Assembly: GCF_007752535.1 (NCBI RefSeq)
Contig: NZ_CP036426.1
Location: 1,054,001 to 1,118,000, forward strand
Reading direction: 5' to 3'
DNA: 64,000 nt
Source of the DNA: Tautonia plasticadhaerens
Lineage (GTDB): Bacteria; Planctomycetota; Planctomycetia; Isosphaerales; Isosphaeraceae
The notes under the pieces were generated by a model, which did not search any database, was not told the origin of the DNA, and worked only from the letters and a program-made list of their open reading frames with translations. The position numbers and the translations under genes are program-made. Below are positions 11,639-20,838 of the stretch, one piece after another. Positions within the stretch are counted from its first letter, which is position 1. Each line of letters begins with the position of its first letter.

Positions 11639-11880
11639 GGGATGCAGGGAGGGACCTCTCGTGGGGCTTCGGGACCGAGGGGGCGAGGAGGAGGGTCGGG
11701 AGGCGGGATCGATCGGGACCGTCTCCTCCGGCCTTCATCTCCCCTGCGTCTCCGCGCCGCCGCGTGAACGCCCCTCCCCGTCGCCGATCCGCATGGGCGA
11801 TCCGGGCGGATTTCCCTACAATAGCCGGGCTCAGCAGCCGGGCTCAGCCACCCGGCCTGTCGCCGATCATCGAGGGAGCG
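11639..11880. other. Leader region of mfd
   Basis: No gene. A TACAAT hexamer at 11817-11822 is a possible -10 box. It is followed by a short direct repeat (two copies of a CCGGGCTCAGC unit, about 11824-11848) and GAGGGAG just before the mfd ATG. Confidence 0.35.
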
Positions 11881-14800
11881 ATGCCCGACGTCCCCGCCCG
11901 ATCGACCGCCGCCGAGCCCCGAGGCCTGACGGACCTGACCCGGCTGATCCAGCGCTCCGACGGGTTCTCCGAGGTGCTCGCCGCCCTGAAGAACGGCAGG
12001 GGGGCGACCATCGACGGCGCCTGGGGGTCGGCCGCGCCGCTGGCTTCCGCCGCGCTGTCCTGGCACGCGTCGGGCTCGCTGCTGGTGGTCATCCCCCACG
12101 TCGGGGACGTGGACGACTTCGCCGGCGACCTGGCCGCCTTCGCCGGCGTCCCGGTCGAGACCCTCCCCGCCTGGGATCGCCCCCCGGGCGAGTCGAAGCC
12201 CGGCGACGAGATCCTCGCCCGGCGGCTCCGGGTCGCCCGCCGGTTCCTCGACGACCCGCCCCGGATCGTCGCCGCCTCGATGCAGGCGCTGATGCAGCCG
12301 GTCCCAACCCCGGCCGCGTTGGGGCGGGCCTCCCGGGTGGTGACCGTCGGCGAGGCGGTGGCGGTGGAGGGGCTGATCGCCTGGCTCGGCGGCCGGGGCA
12401 TGGCCCGGGTCGAGGTGGTGGAGGTGGCCGGCGAGTTCAGCCTCAGGGGCGGCATCCTCGACGTGTTCCCGCCCGACCGGCCGGAACCGGTCCGGATCGA
12501 GTTCTTCGGGGACGACGTGGAGTCGATCCGGCCGTTCGACCCCGAGTCGCAGCGTTCGCTCGGGGCCCTGGAGTCGGTCTCCCTGACCACCCCCTCGGCG
12601 ATCGCCGACCACGCGCCGGACGCCCTCGGCCACCTGGCCGACTACCTGCCCGGGGGGAGCTGGGTGGCGCTGGTCGAGCCGGAGGACCTGAAGGAGCAGG
12701 GGGGGCACTACCTGGCCCGGGTCGAGCGCCGACGGGGCCTGTTCACCGTCGAGGGGACGTTCCGGCGCCTGACCGAGCGGCCCTCGATCGCGCTGTCGGC
12801 CGTCGCCTCGGCCAGCCTGGAGACGACCTGCCGGCTGCGGGTGGAGAGCGTCGAGCGGTTCAGCGGCGAGCTGTCGAAGGTGAAGGCCGAGCTGGATTCC
12901 GCCTCGGCCGGGCACCGGGTCCTGATCGCCTGCCACAACGCCGCCGAGATCGAGCGGCTGGGCGAAGTCTTCGCCGGCACCGACCTCGTCCGCGAGGGGA
13001 GGCTGGAGTTGACGACCGGCCGGGTGCGATCCGGCTTCCACCTGATCGACGCCGGCCTGCTCGTGATCGGCGACCACGAGCTGTTCGACCGCACCGAGGT
13101 CCGACGCTCCACGGGCCGCCGCCGCTACGAGACCCGGGCGATCGACAGCTTCCTTGACCTCAACGAGGGGGACCTCGTCGTCCACATCAACCACGGGATC
13201 GCCCGATATCGCGGGCTGCAGCTGGTCGACAAGGAGAAGGGGCTCGGCTACGCCGAGGAGCAGCTCGTCCTCGAATTCGCCGAGGGGACGAAGCTGTATA
13301 TCCCGGTCGCCAAGATCGATCTGGTCCAGAAGTACGTCGGCGGCGGCAAGGCGGACCCGCCGCTCTCGAAGATCGGCTCGTCCTCGTGGGAGAAGCGGAA
13401 GAAGCGGGTCGCCGAGGCGGTGGTCGACCTGGCGCAGGACCTGATCGACCTGCAGGCCCAGCGCGCCAGCAAGCCCGGCATCGCCTTCCCCGAGGGCGAC
13501 TCGCACTGGCTCACCGAGTTCGAGGCCGCCTTCCCCTACCAGGAGACGCCCGACCAGCTCTCGGCGATCGAGTCGATCAAGCGGGACATGGCCCAGCCCC
13601 GGCCGATGGACCGCCTGATCTGCGGGGACGTCGGCTACGGCAAGACCGAGGTCGCCATGCGGGCCGCCTTCAAGGCCGCCGACGCCGGCAAGCAGGTGGC
13701 CGTCCTGGTGCCGACCACGGTGCTCGCCGAGCAGCACCACCGCACCTTCACCCGGCGGATGGCCGAGTTCCCGTTCCGGATCGAGGTCGTCAACCGCTTC
13801 CGCCCCCGGGGGGAGATCAGGCAGGTCCTCAAGGACGCCGCCGCCGGCACGGTCGACATCCTGATCGGCACCCACCGGCTCGTGCAGAAGGACGTGGCCT
13901 TCAAGGACCTGGGGCTGATCGTCATCGACGAGGAGCAGCGCTTCGGGGTCGAGGACAAGGAGTGGCTCAAGTCGCTCCGGGCCACGGTGGACATCCTCAC
14001 CCTCTCGGCCACGCCGATCCCCCGGACCCTGCACATGGCGCTGCTCGGCATCCGGGACATCTCCAACCTGGAGACGCCCCCGCCGGATCGCAAGGCGATC
14101 GAGACCCGGATCACCCGATGGGACGACCGGATGATACGCCAGGCGATCCAGCGGGAGCTGAATCGCGACGGCCAGATCTACTTCGTCCACAACAAGGTGT
14201 TCGACATCCAGTCGGTCGCCGACCGCATCCAGGCGCTGGTGCCCGAGGCGAGGATCCTCGTCGGCCACGGCCAGATGACCGGGGAGCAGCTGGAGAAGGC
14301 GATGATGAGCTTCGTCCGCCACGAGGCCGACATCCTCGTGGCGACGACGATCATCGAGAGCGGCCTGGACATCCCCAACGCCAACACCATCTTCATCCAC
14401 GAGGCCGACCGCTACGGCCTGGCCGACCTGCACCAGCTCCGGGGCCGGGTCGGGCGCTTCAAGCACCGGGCCTATGCGTACATGATCCTGGAGGAGAGCA
14501 AGGCGGTCACCCCGAACGCCGTGCGGCGGCTCAAGGCGATCGAGGAGTTCACCGACCTGGGCGCCGGGTTCAAGATCGCCCTGCGGGACCTGGAGATCCG
14601 GGGGGCCGGGAACATCCTGGGGGCGGAGCAGTCGGGGCACATCGAGGCGGTCGGCTATGAGCTGTACTGCTCGCTCCTGGAGGGGGCGGTGCGCTCCCTG
14701 ACCGGCAAGGGGGAACGCCCTCGGTACGACTGCTCGATCGAGCTGTCCTGGAGGGCCTACCTGCCGGCCGACTACGTCCCGTCCCACAAGCTGAAGGTGG

Positions 14801-15282
14801 AGCTCTACCGCCGGGCCGGCCGGCTCCGGAGCCCGGAACGGCTGGCAGACTTCCGCCGGGAGCTGGCCGACCGCTTCGGCCCGCTGCCGCCCCCCGCCGA
14901 TCACCTGCTGGCCGAGGCCGAGCTCCGGATCCTGGCCGAGCACTGGATGGTGCCCCGGCTGCACGTCGAGGACGAGTTCCTCGTGCTGACCTACCGCAAC
15001 GCCCGTCGCATCGAGGCCCTGGCCCGGCTGCACCCCGCCGGGGCCGTCCGGGTCGTCGACGACAAGACGGCGTACGTCCCGCTCGACGAGGACCGGTCCC
15101 CCGACGCCATCGCCCGACTCGCCCGGGGCCTGCTCAGCCCCCCGAAACCCTCCCCCGCCCCGGCCGAGGGCGAGGCGAAGCCCGATCCCCCGGCGAAGGC
15201 CCCCGCGCCCGGGCCGACTCCCGACCGGGCCGTGCCGGTGAGCCGCGGGCTCGCGGGACGGTCCGGGCGCCGCCGGCCCTGA
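11881..15282 (+). CDS. mfd: Transcription-repair coupling factor Mfd
   Basis: An 1133-residue DNA translocase that removes RNA polymerase stalled at lesions and recruits UvrA. Domain order is normal: a UvrB-homology N part with the LRGGILDVFPPDRPEPVRIE segment near 190; the RNA-polymerase-interacting CarD-like domain from about 429 (EGDLVVHINHGIARYRG); a helicase core with Walker A GDVGYGKT (582-589), DEEQ box (683-686) and SATPIPRTLHMAL; the second lobe with VATTIIESGLDIPNAN and the GRVGR motif; and a C-terminal TRCF domain. The ATG at 11881 has GAGGGAG directly upstream. The last about 40 residues are an Ala/Pro/Lys-rich tail. The preceding Hsp70 gene is 240 bases away, so it is probably a separate transcript. 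Confidence 0.97.
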   Translation: MPDVPARSTAAEPRGLTDLTRLIQRSDGFSEVLAALKNGRGATIDGAWGSAAPLASAALSWHASGSLLVVIPHVGDVDDFAGDLAAFAGVPVETLPAWDRPPGESKPGDEILARRLRVARRFLDDPPRIVAASMQALMQPVPTPAALGRASRVVTVGEAVAVEGLIAWLGGRGMARVEVVEVAGEFSLRGGILDVFPPDRPEPVRIEFFGDDVESIRPFDPESQRSLGALESVSLTTPSAIADHAPDALGHLADYLPGGSWVALVEPEDLKEQGGHYLARVERRRGLFTVEGTFRRLTERPSIALSAVASASLETTCRLRVESVERFSGELSKVKAELDSASAGHRVLIACHNAAEIERLGEVFAGTDLVREGRLELTTGRVRSGFHLIDAGLLVIGDHELFDRTEVRRSTGRRRYETRAIDSFLDLNEGDLVVHINHGIARYRGLQLVDKEKGLGYAEEQLVLEFAEGTKLYIPVAKIDLVQKYVGGGKADPPLSKIGSSSWEKRKKRVAEAVVDLAQDLIDLQAQRASKPGIAFPEGDSHWLTEFEAAFPYQETPDQLSAIESIKRDMAQPRPMDRLICGDVGYGKTEVAMRAAFKAADAGKQVAVLVPTTVLAEQHHRTFTRRMAEFPFRIEVVNRFRPRGEIRQVLKDAAAGTVDILIGTHRLVQKDVAFKDLGLIVIDEEQRFGVEDKEWLKSLRATVDILTLSATPIPRTLHMALLGIRDISNLETPPPDRKAIETRITRWDDRMIRQAIQRELNRDGQIYFVHNKVFDIQSVADRIQALVPEARILVGHGQMTGEQLEKAMMSFVRHEADILVATTIIESGLDIPNANTIFIHEADRYGLADLHQLRGRVGRFKHRAYAYMILEESKAVTPNAVRRLKAIEEFTDLGAGFKIALRDLEIRGAGNILGAEQSGHIEAVGYELYCSLLEGAVRSLTGKGERPRYDCSIELSWRAYLPADYVPSHKLKVELYRRAGRLRSPERLADFRRELADRFGPLPPPADHLLAEAELRILAEHWMVPRLHVEDEFLVLTYRNARRIEALARLHPAGAVRVVDDKTAYVPLDEDRSPDAIARLARGLLSPPKPSPAPAEGEAKPDPPAKAPAPGPTPDRAVPVSRGLAGRSGRRRP

Positions 15283-15386
15283 CCGCCCCTCGGGACGGCC
15301 GGCCCGAGTTCTCGGCGAACCGACGCCCCCGGGCCCGTGTCCGGCCGTCGAGGGGGACGCGATCCCGACGGCGAGGAGCCCGAGCC

Positions 15387-15575
15387 ATGGCCTCCGACAA
15401 GAAGCGAAGGAAGCAGCACGCGGTCGCCCGGAAGCTCGACGGCGGCAAGCCCGCCGCCGCCGCCGACGGCGACCGACGCCACAAGCACTTCGGCCCGATG
15501 GCGAGGCAGGTCCAGCAGCGGAAGCGGGCGGTCCGGGAGTGGACCCTCGACGACGGCCCGCCGCCGGGGGCATGA
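15387..15575 (+). CDS. Small basic hypothetical protein
   Basis: 62 residues, strongly basic at the N-terminus (MASDKKRRKQHAVARKLDGG) and containing HFGPMARQVQQRKRAVREW. No domain is recognised; the composition would suit nucleic-acid or ribosome binding. A GAGGAG lies about 10 bases before the ATG. The frame is short and lies in GC-rich DNA where chance ORFs are common. The Lys/Gln content is unlike the Arg/Gly/Pro bias of shadow frames, which supports it modestly. Confidence 0.5.
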   Translation: MASDKKRRKQHAVARKLDGGKPAAAADGDRRHKHFGPMARQVQQRKRAVREWTLDDGPPPGA

Positions 15576-15757
15576 TCGCGACCCGGCGGGCAGGACACGC
15601 TTGACCTGGCGGGTCCGGCTCGATATGGTACCGGCTCGGCCCCGTCTCGGGGCCGAGGTTCGCCCGTCGAGCCCGCCGAGAGGCGGGCACGGATGTCGAC
15701 GGGCGACCCCCGAACCACACGGACGGTTCGGGGACGAGATTCAAGGAGGAGACGACG

Positions 15758-17368
15758 ATGCCGACGCACGACCGTCGGGACGCCGCGGGGCGTCGGGCCG
15801 GTTCCCGGGGCCCGAAGATCCTGCGGTTCGAACCCCTGGAAGGGCGACAGCTGCTCTCCGCCTCGGCCGAGGCCGTCGCGGCCGGCGCCAAGGCGCCGGA
15901 CCTCGTCGCCGTCTCCTTCCGGTCCGAGCCCTACGGCGACTGGGGGCAGGAGCTGAAGCTCAGCGGCACCCTGCGGAACCAGGGGACCGCCGACGCCGAC
16001 ACCCCCTTCAAGGTCGACGTGTACGTCTCCACCGCCGCCGACCGCTCCACCGGCGCGGTCAAGATGGGCTCGATCGCCTTCGACGGCCTGGAGGCCGGGG
16101 CGGACGAGGCCTTCGAGGCCGTGCTCGACCTGCCGCCCACGGCCGTCCCCCGGGTCGGCGCCGACAACGCCGTCCACATCGGCCTGGTGGTCGACGCCGG
16201 CAACGCGGTCGCCGAACTGGACACGGCGAACAACCTGGACCGGGGGGTCGGGGTCGACTCGGCGGTCGTCATCGTCGTCCCCCACCAGCCGGCCAGCCTG
16301 GCCATCCGCTCGGTCCGGTTCGACCAGAACACCCTCGCCTGGGGGGACTCGGTCCGGGTGACCGCCCGGGTCGAGAACACCCTGGGGGGGCCGGCCGAGG
16401 CCTCGACCGCCCGGGTCGTGCTCACGCCGCCGGGGGTGGCGGTGGGGTCGGGCCAGGAGGTCACCCTGGTCGGCGACCTGGAGGTGCCGGAGCTGCTGCC
16501 GTACCAGTCGGTCGACGTGACCGCCGTGGTCCGGCTGCCCGGGGGGGCGCCCAAGGACTTCCCGGCCGCCGGGGGGTACATCGCCCGGGTGGTCGCCGAC
16601 GCCGACCACGACGTCACCCCCGCCCTGACCGCCCAGCCCCCCCAGGGCCGGGCCGTGGACTGGGAGGTCCTGGCGATCTCCCCCGACCCCGCCGCCGAGC
16701 CGGCCGACCCGGCCGCGCCCCGGCCCGACCTCGCCCCCGCCGACGTGCTGACCCCGGGGGCCACCCTCACCTGGGGCGGCACCTTCCAGGTCTCCTCCCA
16801 GATCACCAACCAGGGCCAGGCCGCCTCCGGGCCGATCAAGATCCGCTACCTCCTCGGCGGGCCCAACGGCGAGCTGACCAGCGCCCTGGTCCTGGGCCAC
16901 GGGGAACTCCCCGAGGGGATCGCCGCCGGGGCCTCGACCACCGTCACCCAGCAGCTGAAGCTGCCCGGCAAGCTGCCGTTCGGCCTCCAGCTGGGCAACG
17001 GCCTCGGCCGGGTCATCGTCCAGGTCGACCCCGAGAACACGATCGACGAGGCCGACGAGGCCGACAACCTCTACGCCTCGGCCCCGATGACCCTGGCCCT
17101 GCCGACCCCCGTCGGCCCCGACTCCCCGTACTCCCCCGGGACCCCGACGGACCCCGATCCTTCCCCCTCGCCGCAACCGACCCCGAACCCGAGGCCCCCC
17201 GTCGTCGGCCGGCCCGACCAGCAGCAGCGGATCCAGCTCTACCGGGCCCGCCTCCAGGCCTTCCGGCAACTGCTCGAGCAGCGCCGGCAGGCCCAGCTCG
17301 ACCGGACCCCCGGCCGGCCCTCGCCGTTCCCGAATCGCCCCGGGGGCTTCCCCGGCAACAGCGGCTGA
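15758..17368 (+). CDS. LEPR-XLL surface protein with CARDB-like repeats
   Basis: A 536-residue exported protein. Near the N-terminus, FEPLEGRQLLSAS (about 25-37) is the LEPR-XLL export/anchoring motif common in planctomycete giant surface proteins. Two to three CARDB-like beta-sandwich repeats follow, recognisable by the recurring pattern KLSGTLRNQGTADADTPFKVDVY, VTARVENTLGGPAEAST and SSQITNQGQAASGPIKIRYLL, each ending in an aspartate/asparagine-rich turn (AELDTANNLDR, IDEADEADNLYAS). The C-terminus is a Pro-rich stretch and a Gln/Arg-rich tail. AAGGAGGAG sits 5-6 bases before the ATG. The role is probably adhesion or cell-surface scaffolding. Confidence 0.85.
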   Translation: MPTHDRRDAAGRRAGSRGPKILRFEPLEGRQLLSASAEAVAAGAKAPDLVAVSFRSEPYGDWGQELKLSGTLRNQGTADADTPFKVDVYVSTAADRSTGAVKMGSIAFDGLEAGADEAFEAVLDLPPTAVPRVGADNAVHIGLVVDAGNAVAELDTANNLDRGVGVDSAVVIVVPHQPASLAIRSVRFDQNTLAWGDSVRVTARVENTLGGPAEASTARVVLTPPGVAVGSGQEVTLVGDLEVPELLPYQSVDVTAVVRLPGGAPKDFPAAGGYIARVVADADHDVTPALTAQPPQGRAVDWEVLAISPDPAAEPADPAAPRPDLAPADVLTPGATLTWGGTFQVSSQITNQGQAASGPIKIRYLLGGPNGELTSALVLGHGELPEGIAAGASTTVTQQLKLPGKLPFGLQLGNGLGRVIVQVDPENTIDEADEADNLYASAPMTLALPTPVGPDSPYSPGTPTDPDPSPSPQPTPNPRPPVVGRPDQQQRIQLYRARLQAFRQLLEQRRQAQLDRTPGRPSPFPNRPGGFPGNSG

Positions 17369-17576
17369 TCCCCCCCGGATGCCCGGGCGGGGCCTCCCCG
17401 GAGGTCCCCGCCCGGCACCGACGCCCGGAGGCCTTGCCAGGACGACCGGGCTTGCCAGGCATCGTGCAGACCCTCCAGACGAACTGACCCCATTCTCCGC
17501 CACGCCCGCAGATTGTGCATGTCCGAGATGGTCGGAACTCGCCTCCCGGAAACGGGGTTATGAACTGGGCAAAATG

Positions 17577-17605
17577 TTGAAGCACGGCAATTTCCTGGCT
17601 ATGCT
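17577..17605 (+). promoter_or_regulatory. Sigma70-like promoter for the hydrolase-fold gene
   Basis: TTGAAG (17577-17582) and TATGCT (17600-17605) are separated by 17 bases in a locally AT-richer stretch about 130 bases upstream of the ATG at 17736. The rest of the 17369-17735 intergenic region holds no gene. Confidence 0.45.
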
Positions 17606-17735
17606 TTGCGGAGGAGTGAGCCGCCCGAAATCGCGACCGGGGGCGTCGGTCCGAGTTGATCGCCTGGACAGGCCGGACGACGCAGGCCGGGACCCTTCCT
17701 GAGACGTGATGCACCCGCCGAGAGGACCCCGCGCC

Positions 17736-18524
17736 ATGCACCACGAACACCGGACGCCCGGCCCGATCGAGAAGCTGATCGGCAGCGGCCCGGACCCCTC
17801 GCTCGACGCGACGTTCGTGCCGCACCGCTATGAGCCCAATTATGCCTATCCCCTGCTGGTCCTGCTGCACGGCCGGGGCGGGGACGAGCAGCAGCTCGTC
17901 GACGCGATGCCGACGATGAGCTGGCGGAACTACGTCGGGCTCGGCCTCCGGGGGCCCGAGCCCCTGACCCGGGGCGGCCAGCCGAGCGGCTTCGACTGGG
18001 GCCCCATGTTCCGCCACCCGAGGCGGCGGCCCGGCCCCCAGTGGGACGAGGTCGACCCCGCCGAGGTCGTCTCCCGGGTGTTGACCTACGGCCTGGCCGA
18101 CCCGTACGACGCCATCGAGGACGCCCTGTTCTCGGCCGTCCGGCGCACCCGGAGGGCCCTGCACGTCCACTCCGAGCGGATCTTCCTGGTCGGCATCGGC
18201 GAGGGGGCGGCCCTGGCCTACCGGATCGGCCTGTCGAACCCCGACCGGTTCGCCGGGGTCGTGGCCCTCAACGGCTGGATCCCCCGGGGGTTCCGCCCCC
18301 TGAGGCGCTGGGAGGACTGCCGGTCGCTCCGGGTCCTGGCCCTGCAGAGCCTCTGGAACGCCCGGTCGCCGATCGAGGACGCCCGCAAGGACGTGGCCCT
18401 GCTGCGGAACGCCGGGATCCGGGTCACCTCCCGGGCCTACGAGTCGGCGCGGTCGATCACCCCGGCGATGCTCTCGGACGTCGACTCCTGGCTCATCGAC
18501 CAGTGCACGGCCGACCTCCCCTGA
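17736..18524 (+). CDS. Phospholipase/carboxylesterase-fold protein without catalytic triad
   Basis: A 262-residue alpha/beta-hydrolase fold of the small carboxylesterase type. The oxyanion strand LLVLLHGRGGDE (41-51) and the body are well kept, but the active residues are not. The nucleophile elbow normally GFSQG reads GIGEG (153-157), placing glycine at 155. The acid position reads Asn208 in SLWNARSP, where HGxxDxxVP is usual. The histidine of the GHEI turn is replaced by Arg239 in ESARSITPAML. The ATG at 17736 is preferred to 17706 because GAGAGGA precedes it. It has probably evolved to a binding role, or represents a non-catalytic subfamily. Confidence 0.82.
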   Translation: MHHEHRTPGPIEKLIGSGPDPSLDATFVPHRYEPNYAYPLLVLLHGRGGDEQQLVDAMPTMSWRNYVGLGLRGPEPLTRGGQPSGFDWGPMFRHPRRRPGPQWDEVDPAEVVSRVLTYGLADPYDAIEDALFSAVRRTRRALHVHSERIFLVGIGEGAALAYRIGLSNPDRFAGVVALNGWIPRGFRPLRRWEDCRSLRVLALQSLWNARSPIEDARKDVALLRNAGIRVTSRAYESARSITPAMLSDVDSWLIDQCTADLP

Positions 18525-19037
18525 CCCGGCCCCGGGGCCCGGCCCGCACGGGGCCGGGGTCGGGAGCGGCCCGCATGGGGCCGGGGTCGGGCGCAGGCCG
18601 CCCGGCCTCGGCGATTGCATCGGGCGATCTCCGTTCGGGTTGAGGACGGGCATCGGCGCGGGGACCTCGGGTGATTGGGGAGGGGGCGACGGGGCCCCCG
18701 TCGGGCGGCTTCGATCGGGACGCCCAGGCTCGTCGCCGTCGCGTGACCGGGGCGGTTCCGGACGCCGGGCGCGTGCCCAGGAGGGCGGCAGGGTGTCCGG
18801 GGTCCGCGCCTCGGCCCCCGACCTCCGACGCCCTTCGATCCCGGGGCCGCGGCGCGGACCCCGGCCAGCCCAATCCCGGTCCATTCTCGTCATTTCACTC
18901 GGCCCTGGTTGTGCTCCGGCTGGCCCGGCGCGGGGAGTCTCCCGGCCCGAGGGTCGGGGGGGGCGTCGGGGCCGGATCCGGCCCGGGGCTGGGGATCGGA
19001 GATCGGGGCGAGGGGCCGGGGTCTCCGCGTCCTCGGG
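18525..19037. other. Convergent intergenic region with hairpin and tandem repeat
   Basis: No gene is supported in these 513 bases. A GC-rich stem (18523-18534 with 18549-18561, one bulged base) just after the stop codon could terminate the upstream gene. It overlaps a 27-bp unit present twice in tandem (18541-18567, 18568-18594) with three differences. The remainder is low-complexity G/C sequence. Confidence 0.4.
18541..18594 (+). repeat. 27-bp tandem repeat, two copies
   Basis: Units 18541-18567 and 18568-18594 begin GGCCCGCA and share GGGGCCGGGGTCGGG. They are intergenic, between convergent genes. Confidence 0.8.
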
Positions 19038-20393
19038 TCAGCCGGCGCGGGTCTCGGGCGGTCGGGAGGGGCCCGAGACGGGGTCGGTGCGCCGATCGCC
19101 GCCGGGGGAGCCCTGGGCAGATCTTGTGTCGAAATCGTTCCGGGGCAATGGGTTGCGATTCGGGTTCGACGCGGTTCCGGCGGGCGAAATGGGTTCGCTC
19201 CGCGCCGAGGTGGTCGAACCCCGGGGCGGACTCCCGGCCGGGGCCGATTCGAGTCGGTCGTCGGCGGGCCCCTCGGGCCCGGCCGGGGTCGCCGAGTCGG
19301 TGGCGGGGGCCGCGACGGTCGGGTCGGGGGCCTCGACCCGGTCGATCGGCCCGGCCTGGGAGGCGATCGGGACCTCCCGGATCCGCTCGAAGCCCGGCGG
19401 AGCCGGGTCGGCGTCGACCTCGCACCACCAGCCGCCACCGACCGGGGCCCGGGGGATGCTGCTATGACGGGCCTCCTTCGACAGCTCCAGCAGCTCCCGG
19501 CGCCGACGGTCCCGCAGGTTCAGGAACAGCCGGACGGCGGCGTTCGCCGCGCGGTCGGCCGCCACCTCGTAGCGGTGCATCAACTGGCCCTCGCCCGACG
19601 GGTCGGCCGCCGCGGCCTGCAGCGCGACGGCCCGGCCCTCGGGCCCCTCCACCTCCTCCCACGACTCGGCCCGCAGCCCTTCGAGCCGGTGCACCTGCTC
19701 GGCGACGAACCGAGACAGGGTGGCCCGGGCGTGGCTCGGGTCGGTGGGCAGCGATCCCTCGGCCTCCAGCCGGGGCAGCGCCGTCACCTGCGTCGGCGAG
19801 GCGGCGGCGGCCAGGATCCAGAGCCGTCGGATCTCCCGATTCGCGTCGGGGCCGGGCAGGTACTCCGGGAAGCCGAGCAGCGCCTGGGCCTTCAGCACCG
19901 TCCGCTGGTCCCAGCCCTGGCCCAGTTGCAGCGGGGCGTCCAGCGCCTGCCACCGGCGGATCAGCCAGTCGCAGCCGAAGGCGGTGCCTTCGAGGTCGAG
20001 CACCGTGTTGCTGGGATCCCGGGCCAGGTCCTGGGCCTTGCGGCGGGCCCGGGCCTGGCGCCGCTTCTCCCAGCCGGCCAGGGCCTTCAGCGCGGCCTCG
20101 CGGCGGGTCTGCTCGCGGGCGCGTTCGATCCGCTCCAGCTTCACCGAGCAGGCGGCGGCGCGTCGGGCCAGGTGCCGCTCGACGACGTTGGCCGGGCCCA
20201 TCTCCCGGTCCCAGCGGGCCATCTGGGCGTCGAAGGCGGCGCGGTCCTCCTCGGGGACGACGACCTGGGCGGCCAGCCCGTGGACCAGTCCGTTGCGGCG
20301 GCTGCGGAGCTTACCCTCGGCCGTCCTGGGGCCGGTGGAGCGGAGGGCGTTGCGGCGGTTGGCCGAGATCTGCTTCTGCGACGGCGTCGTCAT
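19038..20393 (-). CDS. HGL-motif hypothetical protein family
   Basis: 451 residues. The N-terminus has the signature SANRRNALRSTGPRTAEGK followed by RRNGLVHGL, typical of a family with many paralogues in planctomycetes and acidobacteria and no assigned function. The middle is helical and Arg/Glu-rich (RIERAREQTRREAALKALAG, WEKRRQARARRKAQDL). The last about 120 residues are Pro/Ala/Ser-rich and probably disordered. No TM or signal is present. The conserved basic N-terminus suggests nucleic-acid contact, but that is a guess. It opens the accessory stretch running to about 25.3 kb. Confidence 0.75.
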   Translation of the reverse strand: MTTPSQKQISANRRNALRSTGPRTAEGKLRSRRNGLVHGLAAQVVVPEEDRAAFDAQMARWDREMGPANVVERHLARRAAACSVKLERIERAREQTRREAALKALAGWEKRRQARARRKAQDLARDPSNTVLDLEGTAFGCDWLIRRWQALDAPLQLGQGWDQRTVLKAQALLGFPEYLPGPDANREIRRLWILAAAASPTQVTALPRLEAEGSLPTDPSHARATLSRFVAEQVHRLEGLRAESWEEVEGPEGRAVALQAAAADPSGEGQLMHRYEVAADRAANAAVRLFLNLRDRRRRELLELSKEARHSSIPRAPVGGGWWCEVDADPAPPGFERIREVPIASQAGPIDRVEAPDPTVAAPATDSATPAGPEGPADDRLESAPAGSPPRGSTTSARSEPISPAGTASNPNRNPLPRNDFDTRSAQGSPGGDRRTDPVSGPSRPPETRAG

Positions 20394-20570
20394 GGGGATG
20401 TCTCAAGGGTGCCCGGGCAGTGAATCGGCCCGGCCGGGCCGGGGGGGGACCGCCTCGTCCCACCCGATCGGCATCGGCCGTACACCCTTAAGATCAGGGA
20501 ACCGGGCCCCGGCAGTCACTTTTTCCGCCGGGAGGGGCGAGAATCCCCCTCGGGCCGACGTGGGATCGGT

Positions 20571-20654
20571 CGGGTGGCCGGGGCAAAGCGCAGCGTGCCC
20601 CGGTGTCGCGGGCCCCCGGATCCGGGGCACGCTGCGCTTTGTCCCGGCCACCCG
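20571..20654. repeat. 33-bp inverted repeat, 18-base loop
   Basis: Arms 20571-20603 and 20622-20654 pair with a single mismatch. They contain CAAAGCGCAGCGTGCCCCGG and its complement. The element lies in the otherwise gene-free 20394-20838, directly before the low-GC gene. Its length and perfection suit a palindromic repeat element or MITE-like sequence more than a terminator. Confidence 0.85.
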
Positions 20655-20838
20655 CCGAGATCAGAGGGCGCCGAACCGGGTGGTTGCGACCCGGCCCGGA
20701 GAGGCTCCGCACCCGCTCCGGGCCGAGATGAGCCGAGCAGCGGGGCTCGCATCACGCTTGTTTGGGGTCAAGTGCTCCGTCGGCGCTGTCGTATTACAGG
20801 ACATGGCTAATTTGAAGAAGAGCGATCGAACCATTCGT

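Noticed and set aside
18640-19467. Long plus-strand frames over 18640-20491
   Set aside because: They are Gly/Arg/Ser low-complexity frames, mostly opposite the HGL-motif gene. No start signal or conserved segment was found.
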